Source: Eukaryota sp. TZLM1-RC
Taxonomy: Eukaryota; Metamonada: BaSk clade
DNA: 64,000 bases
NCBI GenBank assembly: GCA_040285825.1
Contig: JAUPSS010000001.1
Location: 3,782,001-3,846,000 of the forward strand
Direction: 5' to 3'
Part shown: piece after piece, positions 41,691 to 52,018 of the stretch
Layout of the letters: every line of letters starts with the position of its first letter
Position numbering within the stretch: position 1 is the stretch's first letter
Made by a program: the position numbers and the translations under genes
Notes under the pieces: model-generated
The model's input: only the letters and a program-made list of their open reading frames with translations
Told to the model about the DNA's origin: nothing
Databases searched by the model: none

Positions 41691-42400
41691 CGCATCAACA
41701 TCATCAAATTTCTTGCGTGCACGATTTTCATACTCTATTCCTAATTGTAACAGTGCTTTGCTCACCATTTATATAATTGCTTTAAGTATACTAAAAATAA
41801 TTCTATTGTGCCAGAAATTAAAGTACAATTCTTTTCCTGCTGTTTCTTTTATATAACTTCGGAAACCTTCGAGGAATTTAATACCAAATATTGCAATGTT
41901 ACCAAAAAGAGAAACATCAAGTAGAGCCATCTGATACTTTACATACTCAACACGCCCAAGCGGAGACAAAGGCTCTTTGTTTTTTTGATTTTGCTCTTTT
42001 CAACAAAGCAGAGTGGAGTTTCATCTTTTTTGGCAAAATCAATTGTTGATTCTTTACAAACATCAACAGTGACAACGTCAACAACTTTGATCACACCATC
42101 AGACCCAGGAGTAAATAAATCAGCACGGCGTTTCCCAAGTGTATTATCATCTTCATTTTCAGGTGACAACTGACGCACAAGTGGTTCAACAAAAGCTTTA
42201 ATGTGGTGGGTTTTGCACAAGGCTTAAAGTTGGTCTCTAACAGCATCATGAACAACTGAGCGATATGGAATATTAAATTGGCAATTGTATAAATGATTCA
42301 AATTAATAAGCAGACCACAACGACAAATCAAATCATTTGGCACAGTGCATGGCCACAAAACCACCTCATTCTCAGGTCAGTTGTCCATTGTCTGTGATAT
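41691..42400 (-). mobile_element. decayed LINE 3' half (subfamily D)
   Basis: Encodes in pieces a CCHC-proximal region, the endonuclease motif KRRADLFTPGSDGVIKVVD (R-x-D...D) at 42220-41939 and the C-terminal block SLFGNIAIFGIKFLEGF...FNFWHNRIIFSILKAII at 41969-41769. Frame breaks separate them. Confidence 0.8.
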
Positions 42401-43320
42401 TGTTGTTAAAAATTATTGTTAATTAATGTGAAAGTTAGAAGAATTATCCAAAATCATTGGAGAGGAATTGGTCTGTTGTGTTCCACATTCTATCAAGTTT
42501 CTGCTCTATCCATTGATATATATTGCTTCTCATTTAATCAACTTCGTGTGACGTCGTTTTGGTACATACTTGAAGTGATCCAGATGAAATTCAAATTCAA
42601 TTGTTCACAATAATCATCAAACCAATTGGGTTTTGATGGTTGTCTTTGCATAGTGAAACAAAAAATCGCATTTGTACCCAATGTTTGCACTAGTACATCA
42701 TGTTCAATTGATCGATCAAAAATGTACAATTTGAACTTCTGTCTGGACGTACCTTTGTTTTAATTATCTATGTGTCATTGATCCCTTATTTGACTTGATA
42801 ATCTTCCACATGGTTTGATGGGACTGTCACTCCAATTCATTTATTATTACCATTAGAAAAATAGTTAAAGATTTAAATGTCTTGGTTCTTCAAGAGGGTG
42901 GATACAAAATGGACATGGTAGGACCTGCTGCATTTGCTTTGGTTGATGGTCTCTCTGGTTGATTTTTGGATTGTTCCTTTCCCTTGTCTCAATTTAAGTC
43001 GGTTTATTGGCCAGTACCATCATTTGATTTAGGAATTACCATCTTTTAAATCACTATTCTTTTAATTTTGGTTTTGTTTTGATTTGGTAAATTCGTTTTT
43101 ATTGGACGACAGTGATGTTCATCCAATCTAGTCATTTTGTTTAGCTTGTGGACTTTTGTATTAATATATAAATAAATACAAGTAATGTTTACTTTGGCAG
43201 TTTCTTTCTATCTTCAAACTCAACTAGAAGCACAAGTTCCTTTCAACCAGTGTCATGCTGAAGACTAACAGAACAAACTCTTTATGAAACCAGCAAAAAA
43301 AATAAAAAAAATAAAAAAAA
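42401..43320. other. intergenic with a LINE crumb
   Basis: Plus-strand 42430-42610 retains SIDIYCFSFNQLRVTSF, matching the thumb block SLSIDFCRSFNQLRATFF of the LINEs. The rest, up to the histone cluster, has no feature. Confidence 0.45.
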
Positions 43321-43330
43321 GGATTTATAA

Positions 43331-43344
43331 GTGTTGAAAAACAC
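43331..43344 (-). terminator. histone-type 3' hairpin of H4
   Basis: The minus strand reads GTGTTTTTCAACAC: 5-bp stem, TTTC loop, 15 nt after the stop codon. The same structure follows the other three core histone genes. Confidence 0.75.
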
Positions 43345-43359
43345 CCCTAAAGCAAAAAC

Positions 43360-43671
43360 CTAAACACCAAAACCATACAAAACACGACCATGACGTTTCA
43401 AAGCATAGACAACATCCATGGCAGTAACAGTCTTCCTTCTGGCATGTTCACAATAAGTAACAGAGTCACGGATCACGTTTTCGAGGAAAGTACGGAGAAC
43501 AGTACGAGTTTCATCATAGATAAGTGCAGAGATACGCTTGACACCACCACGACGAGCAAGACGACGAATAGCAGGCTTAGTAATACCTTGGATGTTTTCA
43601 CGAAGAACCTTTCTATGGCGCTTGGCACCACCTTTACCTAAACCTTTTCCACCTTTTCCACGGCCAGCCAT
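43360..43671 (-). CDS. histone H4
   Basis: 103 residues including Met, nearly identical to the universal sequence: [19 protein letters not shown] with acetylatable lysines 5, 8, 12, 16 and 20, [27 protein letters not shown]-equivalent DSVTYCEHA and the C-terminus GRVLYGFGV. It pairs with H3 in the nucleosome core. It lies in a cluster with H3, H2B and H2A, in the same orientation as H3 and H2B. A motif AAAATTGTCTTGCCAAGATT about 64-83 bp upstream of the ATG resembles one at the same distance in front of H3. No intron. A 3' hairpin indicates replication-dependent, non-polyadenylated-type regulation. Confidence 0.98.
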   Translation of the reverse strand: MAGRGKGGKGLGKGGAKRHRKVLRENIQGITKPAIRRLARRGGVKRISALIYDETRTVLRTFLENVIRDSVTYCEHARRKTVTAMDVVYALKRHGRVLYGFGV

Positions 43672-43734
43672 TGAGATCGATGAAGAGAAGAATACAGGAT
43701 TTGAAAAGAGTTTGGGAATTTGAGTTTTGATCTG

Positions 43735-43754
43735 AAAATTGTCTTGCCAAGATT
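43735..43754 (-). promoter_or_regulatory. putative shared histone promoter motif (H4)
   Basis: AAAATTGTCTTGCCAAGATT (as on the plus strand), 64-83 bp from the H4 ATG; a CTTG(G)CAAG palindrome core is shared with H3 at 44507-44525 at nearly the same spacing. Confidence 0.4.
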
Positions 43755-44007
43755 AATTGTTGTTTGTTAATGGTGATTGTTGGTTTTCGGGGTTCTTCAA
43801 CTTGGATGATGTAATGGACTGTGATATTAGGAGAATTTCGTGTACTGGAATGGAGGAAATGTACATTGTGGTTTTGCAGTAATTGAAACGCTACTGTGAT
43901 AAATGAACCAACGCACGTACAAGCATGCTAGCAAGCATTTGAACCATTTTTTGGGGTAATATATGTGAAACAAAAGACATCTAAACCTAAATTTATTCAA
44001 AAGTTGA

Positions 44008-44021
44008 GTATTGAAGAACAC
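44008..44021 (-). terminator. histone-type 3' hairpin of H3
   Basis: The minus strand reads GTGTTCTTCAATAC, a variant of the hairpin with one G-T wobble in the stem and a CTTC loop, shortly after the stop. Confidence 0.65.
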
Positions 44022-44039
44022 CACAACTATGAAACAAAA

Positions 44040-44447
44040 TTAAAAATCAGAACGAATTCTCTTAGCCAAGGCCATATCCTTAGGCATAATGGTAACACGT
44101 TTAGCATGGATAGCACAGAGATTGGTGTCTTCAAACAAACCAACAAGGTAAGCTTCAGCAGCTTCTTGAAGGGCAGAAATACCAGAGGCTTGGAATCTCA
44201 ACTCACCCTTAAACTCTTGAGCAATTTCTCTAACCAAACGTTGGAAGGGAAGCTTGCGAATCAAGAGCTCAGTAGACTTTTGGTACTTTCTGATTTCACG
44301 GAGAGCAACGGTACCAGGGCGATAACGATGGGGTTTCTTGATACCACCAGTAGCAGGGGCAGCTTTTCGAGCAGCCTTGGTAGCCAAATGCTTTCTAGGA
44401 GTCTTGGTGGAGGTAGTCTTGCGAGAGGTTTGCTTAGTACGGGCCAT
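44040..44447 (-). CDS. histone H3, divergent
   Basis: 135 residues with the H3 fold: [32 protein letters not shown] and [35 protein letters not shown]. The tail keeps K4, K9, K14, K18, K23 and K27, but A7 is Ser, S10 is Thr, G12-G13 are Ser-Thr and S28 is Ala. Two of the main mitotic phosphorylation sites are therefore altered or absent. The C-terminus is IRSDF where most H3s end IRGERA. It is the cluster's replication-type H3 by position and 3' hairpin, not a CENP-A type (no long loop 1). No intron. Confidence 0.95.
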   Translation of the reverse strand: MARTKQTSRKTTSTKTPRKHLATKAARKAAPATGGIKKPHRYRPGTVALREIRKYQKSTELLIRKLPFQRLVREIAQEFKGELRFQASGISALQEAAEAYLVGLFEDTNLCAIHAKRVTIMPKDMALAKRIRSDF

Positions 44448-44505
44448 TGATGTAGATCAGGATTATGGTCAACTGCATTGTAATTGAGCAGAAATTCAGA
44501 GAAGG

Positions 44506-44529
44506 GAAAATGTCTTGCAAGAATCAATT
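44506..44529 (-). promoter_or_regulatory. putative shared histone promoter motif (H3)
   Basis: AAAATGTCTTGCAAGAATCA (plus-strand reading), 60-80 bp from the H3 ATG, resembling the H4 motif at 43735-43754 and containing the CTTGCAAG palindrome. Confidence 0.4.
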
Positions 44530-44804
44530 GTCATTTGCTTTTGCTGGTTAGTTTTTGGGGGTTTGATTGTGTAGACTATTCAGTTGGCTTTGTTGTCGTT
44601 CTTCATAAGATGTGCACCTAGCTGTTCTCCTATGTGAAACTATTGAAATATTCAATGTGGGTTCTGTTTAGGAACAACAGGTTTAGCAAAACCCAATTAT
44701 ATTAAGCAATTGTCATTTCCCCCAAAAACTTCAATCCTGATGAAAACATCAATAAAACTCTTTAATTAAAAACAATAAAAAACAATTAAAACCAAATTTA
44801 TCCA
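44530..44804. other. intergenic between H3 and H2B
   Basis: H3 promoter side and H2B 3' side; no further gene. Confidence 0.4.
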
Positions 44805-44818
44805 GTGTTGAAAAACAC
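44805..44818 (-). terminator. histone-type 3' hairpin of H2B
   Basis: The minus strand reads GTGTTTTTCAACAC, identical to the H4 and H2A hairpins, about 18 nt after the H2B stop codon. Confidence 0.75.
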
Positions 44819-44835
44819 TATCAAATACCACAAAT

Positions 44836-45270
44836 CTATTCAGCTTCACCAGCAGAGGTAAACTTGGTCACAGCCTTGGTACCTTCAGAAACAGCATGCT
44901 TGGAGAGTTCACCAGGTAGCAATAATCTAACAGCAGTCTGAATTTCGCGAGATGAAAGAGTATTTCTCTTGTTAACACGAGCAAGACGGGAAGCTTCAGT
45001 GGCGATACGTTCAAAAATGTCATTGACAAAAGAGTTCATGATACCCATGGCCTTGGTGGAGATACCAGTATCGGGATGAACCTGGCGAAGAACACGGTAA
45101 ATGTAAGTAGCCCATGTCTCCTTACGGGCCTTCTTACGCTTGGGTGCAGCAGCGGCCACACCTCCTTCAGCAACAGCTTTGCTTACAGCTTTGGCAGGAG
45201 CCTTTGATGGGGCTTTAGAGGGAACTCCCTTGATGGATTTGGTAGACTTTACAGACTTCTTTCCGGGCAT
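44836..45270 (-). CDS. histone H2B
   Basis: 144 residues: a Lys/Ala/Pro-rich tail with [15 protein letters not shown] units, then the histone fold with [46 protein letters not shown], and the C-terminal [32 protein letters not shown]. The lysine of the family's ubiquitination site (AVTKF) is present. It is transcribed away from H2A, with ATGs 149 bp apart, so the two genes share a promoter region. No intron. Confidence 0.97.
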   Translation of the reverse strand: MPGKKSVKSTKSIKGVPSKAPSKAPAKAVSKAVAEGGVAAAAPKRKKARKETWATYIYRVLRQVHPDTGISTKAMGIMNSFVNDIFERIATEASRLARVNKRNTLSSREIQTAVRLLLPGELSKHAVSEGTKAVTKFTSAGEAE

Positions 45271-45419
45271 GAGATTGAGAGAAATGGTGATCGAGATTCA
45301 GTTTTTGCAACAAAAACAAGCTGATTCAATGTTTTGCCACTAACGACAATCTTGTAACAATCAAAATTGTCGTGTTGAAATTGAAATTCTATTTCCTCAT
45401 CCTCATTAATTCATCTCCC
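45271..45419. promoter_or_regulatory. bidirectional H2B/H2A promoter region
   Basis: 149 bp between divergent start codons. Contains the dyad ACGACAAT...ATTGTCGT (about 45343-45372), with ATCTTGTAAC in the middle, partly like the H3/H4 motif. Core promoter elements are not certain. Confidence 0.55.
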
Positions 45420-45803
45420 ATGGCTGAAGAAACTGGTGCTCGTACTCTCTCCTTCAAAGCAGGTCTCCAATTCCCTGTAGGACGTATCCGCCGTTACCTC
45501 CGTGAAGGTCGCTATGCCGAACGTATTGCAGCTGGCGCTCCCGTCTATATGGCTGCTGTCCTCGAATATCTCACCGCTGAGGTCCTTGAATTGTCTGGTA
45601 ACGCTGCTAGAGATAACAAGAAGACCCGTATCGTCCCCAGACACATTCTCTTGGCTATCCGTAATGATGAAGAACTGAGCAAGCTCTTGTCCCACATCAT
45701 GATTCCCTCTGGTGGTGTACTTCCTCATATTCATTCCGATCTCCTTCCCAAGGGATCCAAGGCTCGTGTTGAAGCCGAAGAACAAGCTTCCCAGGAAATC
45801 TAG
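45420..45803 (+). CDS. histone H2A, H2A.X type (C-terminal SQEI)
   Basis: 127 residues starting [36 protein letters not shown]; the in-frame upstream ATG at 45372 adds a hydrophobic leader unlike any H2A, so I start at 45420. The acidic-patch and docking-domain region is typical ([23 protein letters not shown]). The protein ends ASQEI: S-Q-E-hydrophobic is the ATM/ATR/DNA-PK phosphorylation motif of H2A.X, so the cluster H2A may double as the DNA-damage variant. The N-terminal tail is short and unusually acidic, with few lysines. No intron; followed by the histone hairpin. Confidence 0.95.
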   Translation: MAEETGARTLSFKAGLQFPVGRIRRYLREGRYAERIAAGAPVYMAAVLEYLTAEVLELSGNAARDNKKTRIVPRHILLAIRNDEELSKLLSHIMIPSGGVLPHIHSDLLPKGSKARVEAEEQASQEI

Positions 45804-45816
45804 GTTGTATTTCATG

Positions 45817-45830
45817 GTGTTTTTCAACAC
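45817..45830 (+). terminator. histone-type 3' hairpin of H2A
   Basis: GTGTTTTTCAACAC, 14 nt after the stop; 5-bp stem (6 with a wobble) and a TTTC loop, as in animal histone mRNAs. Confidence 0.75.
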
Positions 45831-46157
45831 TTTTGGTTTATAAATTTACTTTTAAATTGGTCTCACTCATTGTTTTTTAAAATATGCTGATGCGGTGCTG
45901 CTTTCAGCAATCAAATTGGTTTTGATAATCACACCTTTTTTTCTTTGACGGAAAGGAATCTAGGTCCGCGGACCATTATTCCTGCCGACATATTGCCGAC
46001 ACATGTCATTTATTATGCCTCAACTGTTGACGGTGGAAAGTAAAAGTGTTGTCGTTGAAATCTAAACATGATTACTGAGTTCAAGAGAACATTGTACTAA
46101 TTGAGGGAAGCTATAAGTATCCCAATAGACAACAATAAATTTTCAAATAGGATAAAT
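45831..46157. other. intergenic after H2A
   Basis: No gene seen. Confidence 0.4.
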
Positions 46158-47760
46158 AAATTGGTAACCAAATTGGTCTCCGACATAATTTACTTAAATT
46201 TGTTTTGTTATCGAATTCTCCAGTTTCTACAATAGTCGATGGTATTGAAATTCAAGCCAAATTTTATTCAATTGATGCTATTCGTCATTTGGGTTCGTTT
46301 TTAGGAAATAATGATGAAATTACCAAAAAATTGTCTGAAAAGGTGAACTCAATTTCCGACAAAAATGACCGAATGATGAATTTAGATATACAGAAACACA
46401 TCAAATTTACCATTATAAGACTATGTTTTAGTTCCAATTTCAATCATATATTTCGATCTACAAATCCTCTCGTCACTAGACCTTTGGCTCAGAAGTTTAA
46501 CGAGTTACGTGCAAAAATTCTGTCACAATTACTGGGATGTAAAATGTTCCAAATTCCAGATCATGCTTGTCTTAGTCCACATTATGGCGGTTTAGGTTGG
46601 ACGAATGCTTCTATTCTTACTTCGTGTGCTTTTATTGGTGGATTCAGAAATGCAATTTTTGAGTTTTCCGAAAGATTTGCAGATTGGGAAGATTGATTGA
46701 TGACAACGCAAAGTTCCACTGTTTTTGTATTAAATGAAGAAATTGCAAAAAATGATGCAGAAAAATGGAGTCGATACTTTCCCCAATCATTCAATGGCAA
46801 TATTCCAGAAAAGAATGTGTTAAATTTAAAATAAACTCTTCGAACTTTACAGAAACGATTGATTGGAATGTATGAAAATGATCTTTATAATGATATATGC
46901 AGCTCGGCTGTTTTAAATCAAGATCTTCACTCATTGTTATTGGAAAGTGGTGTTTGTGAAAATAAGCCATCAGATTCTTCACTTTTTGTAACCATTGTAC
47001 CACGAAGATATGGATTGTGTGCCACTAATGAATAATTTGTAACAAAAATGAGATTATATTGGAATATCCCCATCAATCAATTATTATCAAAAGAAAAATG
47101 TATTTGGTCGAATTCACCTCAACTCACTTTGCGCCATGCTCTGAATTGTTCTAAATTGATAACTTATCGTTCTTCATTACATGATTTTGTTAGAGACGCT
47201 GTTTTCAATATGGCACAAACTGCAAGAACCTCCCGTATCAAAGAGCATCTGCTGAAGGAAACACTTTCTCTGAATAATTTTGGTTCTGATGATAGAGGTG
47301 ATGTATACTGTGATTGGATTGATAATTCTGAAGCTATTGTTGACTTTGTCTCATGTATTGTTGCAAATGATACTTTGGTTCACAGAAGAAAACTTAATCC
47401 TGTGAGTGCTCTTGATTTTAAAGCAAAAGAAAAACATAGTAAATATGATAAAGATAATGAAGAGGCTAATGTTGATAGAAATACAGAGCTAGCTTTTATT
47501 GCTTTCCCATTTTCAATAAATGGAAGATTATCAGATTAAGCAGAAATTTTTTTGAATAACTTCCAAAAAATGGTTCAACAAAAAACAATGAAAAGATTTG
47601 ATATTTCTTATTGCGTTTTCGGATTCAATTTGCCATTATTAATAGATTACCTCGGTTTTTCAATCGAATAAGAGAAGCTTTAGCTAGACAGCAAGCAGAT
47701 CAAGATTTTGTAGAGGAAATCTTGGTTCAATGATAGTCGTCCCATTAGTTATGAATTAAT
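46158..47760 (+). mobile_element. LINE subfamily C, second half, several stops
   Basis: Starts at RT motif D (LRHNLLKFVLLSN) and motif E (IRHLGSFLGN), then thumb (FRSTNPLVTRPLAQKFNELRAK), a CCHC block (CIWSNSPQLTLRHALNC), endonuclease motif DDRGDVYCDWIDNSEAIVDF and C-terminal domain ending DFVEEILVQ with the subfamily tail. In-frame stops and a frame change near 47600 show it is inactive. Confidence 0.85.
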
Positions 47761-49213
47761 TTAATTAAGTGTGCATGTTCAATAGATATGAGTAAGTAAA
47801 TAAATAAATAATTAATATTATTTAGTCTTAATTCACTTATTGCAGTCACATTGTTATTTCCAAATCACCAGTCGATGAAGCAGTCCGTGATCAACGTTAG
47901 TGCATATGTACGTGGTACAAAATGCATTGTGCTTTAAAACTGGTGCCTTCAAATTGAATATGACATTGGAAAAAGTTTTTTGGATAATGGTTGTGGAAAT
48001 GTGTTTGTTTCAAGTCTTGCTGAATCAATGACCATTTTTGTTATCAGATCTACATTTATCTCAAATGCTTCACTTTTCAAATTTCACCATTATCTAGAGC
48101 CTTAAAGGTCAAAATTATCATGTATGCTGAAAAGATGAGTGGTCTGAAGACCAACCCAAGCAGTCAATAATTTGTTTAACTTTTCGTTTTTTCCGTAGTT
48201 GGAACCTTGGGTAAAACTCTGTTGTCCCTTCTAGACAATTTTCCCTAGACAATTTTATTGTTAAATAAAGGATTAGAAGAATTGTTGCCCACTGATTTTG
48301 GCACAATAGGTTTGTATTTTCTACTACTAGGAGAATGTGCAGCCATGTTTCTAACTCGTTGCTATTATGAAGACAACGCTGTAGGTGTTTGAGTGTAGAT
48401 TGGGCAATTAGATCTTGAGTGGTCTAAAAATTCATGTTGATTTATAATAAAATGGATTTTTAACAAAAATTTACTCTACAACTACATGTCCATAATCATT
48501 TGCTTGCTTTGGGAAATACTTTTCACCACAACTACATACCACACTTACGTCCCATGTTAGTTAAATTGCGCTAATTCTTATTTTTTGCGAAGATGATTGT
48601 TGGAATCGACATTGTTACACTGAACTCGAAAAAATATGTAACAAGAGGGAGTGTGGCAGTATTCATGAGAACAATGTTAAATTTGATAAATATGATTTTG
48701 TTTGCAGTATACTTTATTGGCACAAAATACAATCACCAGTTTGTGAATAAAACAAAACACCTATGTAAATAATTGGAAAATGATCAAACTGCCAAAGATA
48801 CGTCATCTGTTTTCTACTCTTGACTACAGGAGGCCTCATCATCAGAAGACCCTTCAAAACAAGTTGGTCGTGCTGTTCGTCTCAGCAACAACACTGCTCG
48901 TTAAGTGATAGCACTATTCAAACTATCAATTTCCCTAGCCACAAAGAATAGCACTAATTATGAGATAGATCACATTGAGCCATTGAAAATATGCCTAGTT
49001 GTTATTACATTATTGCATAATCGTATGCAATTTGTGGTTAACGTAAATGTTCTATTTATATGAACACTCTCTTTATATCTCTTATCAATATTAATTTCTT
49101 AACGTTAAAACAACAAAAACAATGGTCGAACTCACATGAGCCAAAATGCAATGATTTAAGACTGCCTTCGTTCATTGTTCATTTTGAAATGGTTGTGCAG
49201 TAGTCTTACTGTG
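47761..49213. other. long gene-poor stretch
   Basis: No convincing gene. At 48830-48904 a short block with strong codon bias (KQVGRAVRLSNNTAR, then TAA) follows a good acceptor (TTGACTACAG). A GT lies 28 nt upstream of that acceptor, so this could be a terminal exon after a tiny intron, but the upstream exon is not found. Confidence 0.35.
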
Positions 49214-49653
49214 CTAGTAAGACTTTGATATATGGAGAAAGGATTCCTTACTCCATATAATGAATGTTACCTCATCATCCACCCCCTCAGCCATTTCAGC
49301 GTACGTTACACATTCACCACGCAGGGAAAACGCTATGGGACACGGCACACCTTCTTTTGTTTTGAACTTATTTCCCTCAAACACCAATTTCACTGCATCC
49401 TCTGGGATGAGTTTGAACAAGTTTTAAACCAACCATGTTTGAACTCGTGACAAGATCGATAACTAACTGAAAAGGGCACCTTGTCACTTGTGGCAAACGA
49501 CGTTTGGTGTCCAGGGAGTATTATGCTCTGTGGTGCACCTATGAATGATGAACCAGGTTCAATGAAGATGTCGTTTAATACAAATGTGTCCTGTGTATGA
49601 TTCTCAACAACCACGTTCATCGATGTATAATAAAGGGAACACCAAGGTGTCAT
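49214..49653 (-). CDS. hypothetical small protein in two overlapping frames
   Basis: Frame 1 (49653-49390) reads MNVVVENHTQDTFVLNDIFIEPGSSF, LPGHQTSFATSDKVPFSVSY. Frame 2 (49420-49214) continues with VKLVFEGNKFKTKEGVPCPIAFSL, VDDEVTFIIW. Together they look like one beta-sandwich protein of ~140 residues (V.VeN.T...L......G.......I.PG....F), a pattern seen in small secreted or membrane-binding proteins of amoebae and fungi such as aegerolysin-like folds. The family is not established. The change of frame near 49400 is either a short intron or a lesion. Confidence 0.4.
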
Positions 49654-50340
49654 TGATGAAACCGGTTTTGATACCTGAGTTTGTTAGCCATTTGGTAAAC
49701 TATTTGGTAGTGTTCGCAATTACTATTATTATGTCTGTAGAGACTATACTGTTGTTCTATGATTTCACTATCTGTGCTTTCTTCACAAAAACGCACCCTG
49801 TCGCACCCTTTCTTTTACTTTATTTTGAACAATTCTACTCATGGTCCAGTTATGTTGTATTGATAGTTATCTAAAAAATACTTTTTCCTTAAGATTTCTT
49901 TATTTAATTTTTTAAACTAATAAAATTATCTAAAATTCGATATCAACTAAACAAGCATCACTATTACTGAACCTATTCATGGCATTTCGTTCATATTCTA
50001 CACCAACAGCTACACCAACAGCCAAGAGAGCTTTAGAAAATACTTGTTTAGATAAATGAATTTCTTAAACAACTTATAAATCAACATCTACGTAATCCAT
50101 CTCTCCCAATACAAAACAACTAGTTGCAACTCTCTTAGAATAAGATGCAAGAGAATGCATTGTCAATAGGTTTTGGGCAAAAATTCTTGTCGATACCCTT
50201 ACCATTATCAATTCATTCTTTGAAATTGGTTTGTTGGTACAAGAATTTTGGTTTTCATAGGGGGTGTGATTTCATTTTGAATGTTTTCAAGAAATGAGCT
50301 TCGCCATTTGACACAACCTATTTATTAAATACATACACCT
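49654..50340. other. intergenic with two LINE 3' fragments and a hairpin
   Basis: Minus-strand 49920-50040 is the terminal part of subfamily D (as at 2850-2960), and 50070-50160 is the terminal part of subfamily B. An inverted repeat CAAAAATTCTTG / CAAGAATTTTGG spans about 50180-50250. Confidence 0.55.
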
Positions 50341-51666
50341 TTATACATCAGTTTCTTCTCTAGGGGCTGGTACTTCTGGTACTTTTTCCACAGCATGAAC
50401 CGCTGAATTTTCTGAATTACCCAATAATTTCAACATAAAGATATCAGCCATTGTATTCAAGGCGGTACGCATTGAGTCAGCAAAGAATTCGTAAGGAATC
50501 ATCAACATAACCAAAGAGGCAGCAGATGAAGGATCCATCATGAAAACCAATGAAAAGGTAATTGGCAGTGATGATGCAGGTCCAGACAAACCAGCAAAAA
50601 CAAAGGGAGAGAATAACAAAAGGTAAACAAAATTACCAAATGAAGGTCCATCTTCAGAAAATAATTTCAAACTAATTAAAGAGAATAAAACTCCATAGAA
50701 AACTGAACCTGGAACGTTAACAACAGCGCCGATTGGAATCAACAACTCTCTCCTGTAGCGTTCAACATCCATTTCCTTCTCCACAGTGGTAAGAGTGATG
50801 GGAACGGTGGTTATGCTGCTTTTGGTGGCAAAAGCAAAGATTGGCGCATTTTGAACATTGAATAAAAATTTAAAAGGATTTTCTTTGGTAGAAACATATA
50901 AAAACACAGGCCAAATAGCAAATGATAGCAGAACCCATCCTAAAATAAAGGAAATCATAATGGTATCCAAAGGAAATTCATTCATCGAAAAAGAGGAATA
51001 CACTTTTGAAAAAACAACAACAGAAGGAATCACCAGAGCTACATCGAAAACAAGTGAGTTGAAAAAAACGTTAGATTTGGTCAGTGCAGACTCAGCTCCA
51101 GTGTAGCCCAGTTTGTGTAGAGTTAAACCAAAGAGAATGGCATAGGCGATGATAGTTGCATAGTGCTGGGACGTAATGGCAGAGAATAGATTGGGTGAGA
51201 AGAAGTTGACCACCGTGTTAGTTATTGATGAAACATAACCGTCAAAAAGAGATTCAAATGTTACGCCAGAACCGCCAGCATTTGATGGGGCCTCATAACT
51301 AGCCTGAAACACAAGGTAGATAATGATGGCAAGGAGTGCTGCAATCAAGTGCCCAGAGTACACATAGAGTAGGTACTTAAGGGCAAATTTGAAACAACTA
51401 CCCGATCTAACGCTATCTATGATGGTAAGTGTCACCAGAGAGAAGATGAACACAACCATTATAGAAGAAATGATGTTGACCCATAGCGTCCCGGGGAGAG
51501 CGACGATGTCAATGAAACCAGTTGGTAGATCCGAACTGTCTACAATTAGAAATGTAACAATACCAAGAACGATTGACAATGAAAGAATCACTACCGATCT
51601 TATAGCAGCATCACTATCACGGAAGGGAAAAACCTTTTCGACAGAACGAGTTACAGAGGCAGGCAT
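50341..51666 (-). CDS. dicarboxylate/amino acid:cation symporter (SDF/EAAT family)
   Basis: 441 residues with eight hydrophobic segments and two re-entrant-type regions. Family landmarks: FAFATKSSITTVPITLTTVEKE (the Ser-rich hairpin 1), LLIPIGAVVNVPGSVFYGVLF (TM7, where most members read LPLGATINMDGTALY), GLSGPASSLPITF (hairpin 2) and FFADSMRTALNTMAD (TM8 D..RT..N). These carriers import glutamate, aspartate or C4-dicarboxylates with Na+ or H+. The NMDGT motif is here NVPGS, so the sodium site is altered and substrate or coupling may differ. Length matches bacterial and eukaryotic members. It is intact and intronless. Confidence 0.9.
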   Translation of the reverse strand: MPASVTRSVEKVFPFRDSDAAIRSVVILSLSIVLGIVTFLIVDSSDLPTGFIDIVALPGTLWVNIISSIMVVFIFSLVTLTIIDSVRSGSCFKFALKYLLYVYSGHLIAALLAIIIYLVFQASYEAPSNAGGSGVTFESLFDGYVSSITNTVVNFFSPNLFSAITSQHYATIIAYAILFGLTLHKLGYTGAESALTKSNVFFNSLVFDVALVIPSVVVFSKVYSSFSMNEFPLDTIMISFILGWVLLSFAIWPVFLYVSTKENPFKFLFNVQNAPIFAFATKSSITTVPITLTTVEKEMDVERYRRELLIPIGAVVNVPGSVFYGVLFSLISLKLFSEDGPSFGNFVYLLLFSPFVFAGLSGPASSLPITFSLVFMMDPSSAASLVMLMIPYEFFADSMRTALNTMADIFMLKLLGNSENSAVHAVEKVPEVPAPREETDV

Positions 51667-52018
51667 GAGCTAACAAAATGTCAAATCAGCAACTTGTTGA
51701 GATTCGAAAGATGGCGAATCAAGTAAATCACATGCATTTTCAGTTTCCACGTAAAGACACGTGTACAAATGCCATTCTGAAATTTGGATACACGAGTGGA
51801 CAAAACTTATTCTTCAATGGTAACATACCAGCACTCTGTTATGGAAGATGTTTGTTCAATATAAGTCAATGTTTTTCTAAGGTTTTGTTTAAACAGATTG
51901 CTTATTGAACAAAAATGATGTTGTCAAGGAGTAAAAAAACAGGTAAATCTCACTACAATATCTTGAAAAAGATTTCACAGATACTCCCAATCAGACTGGG
52001 AGGTTGTTCCTATTATGA

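Noticed and set aside
43390-43641. Plus-strand open frames over the histone genes
   Set aside because: Shadows of the highly biased histone codons on the other strand.
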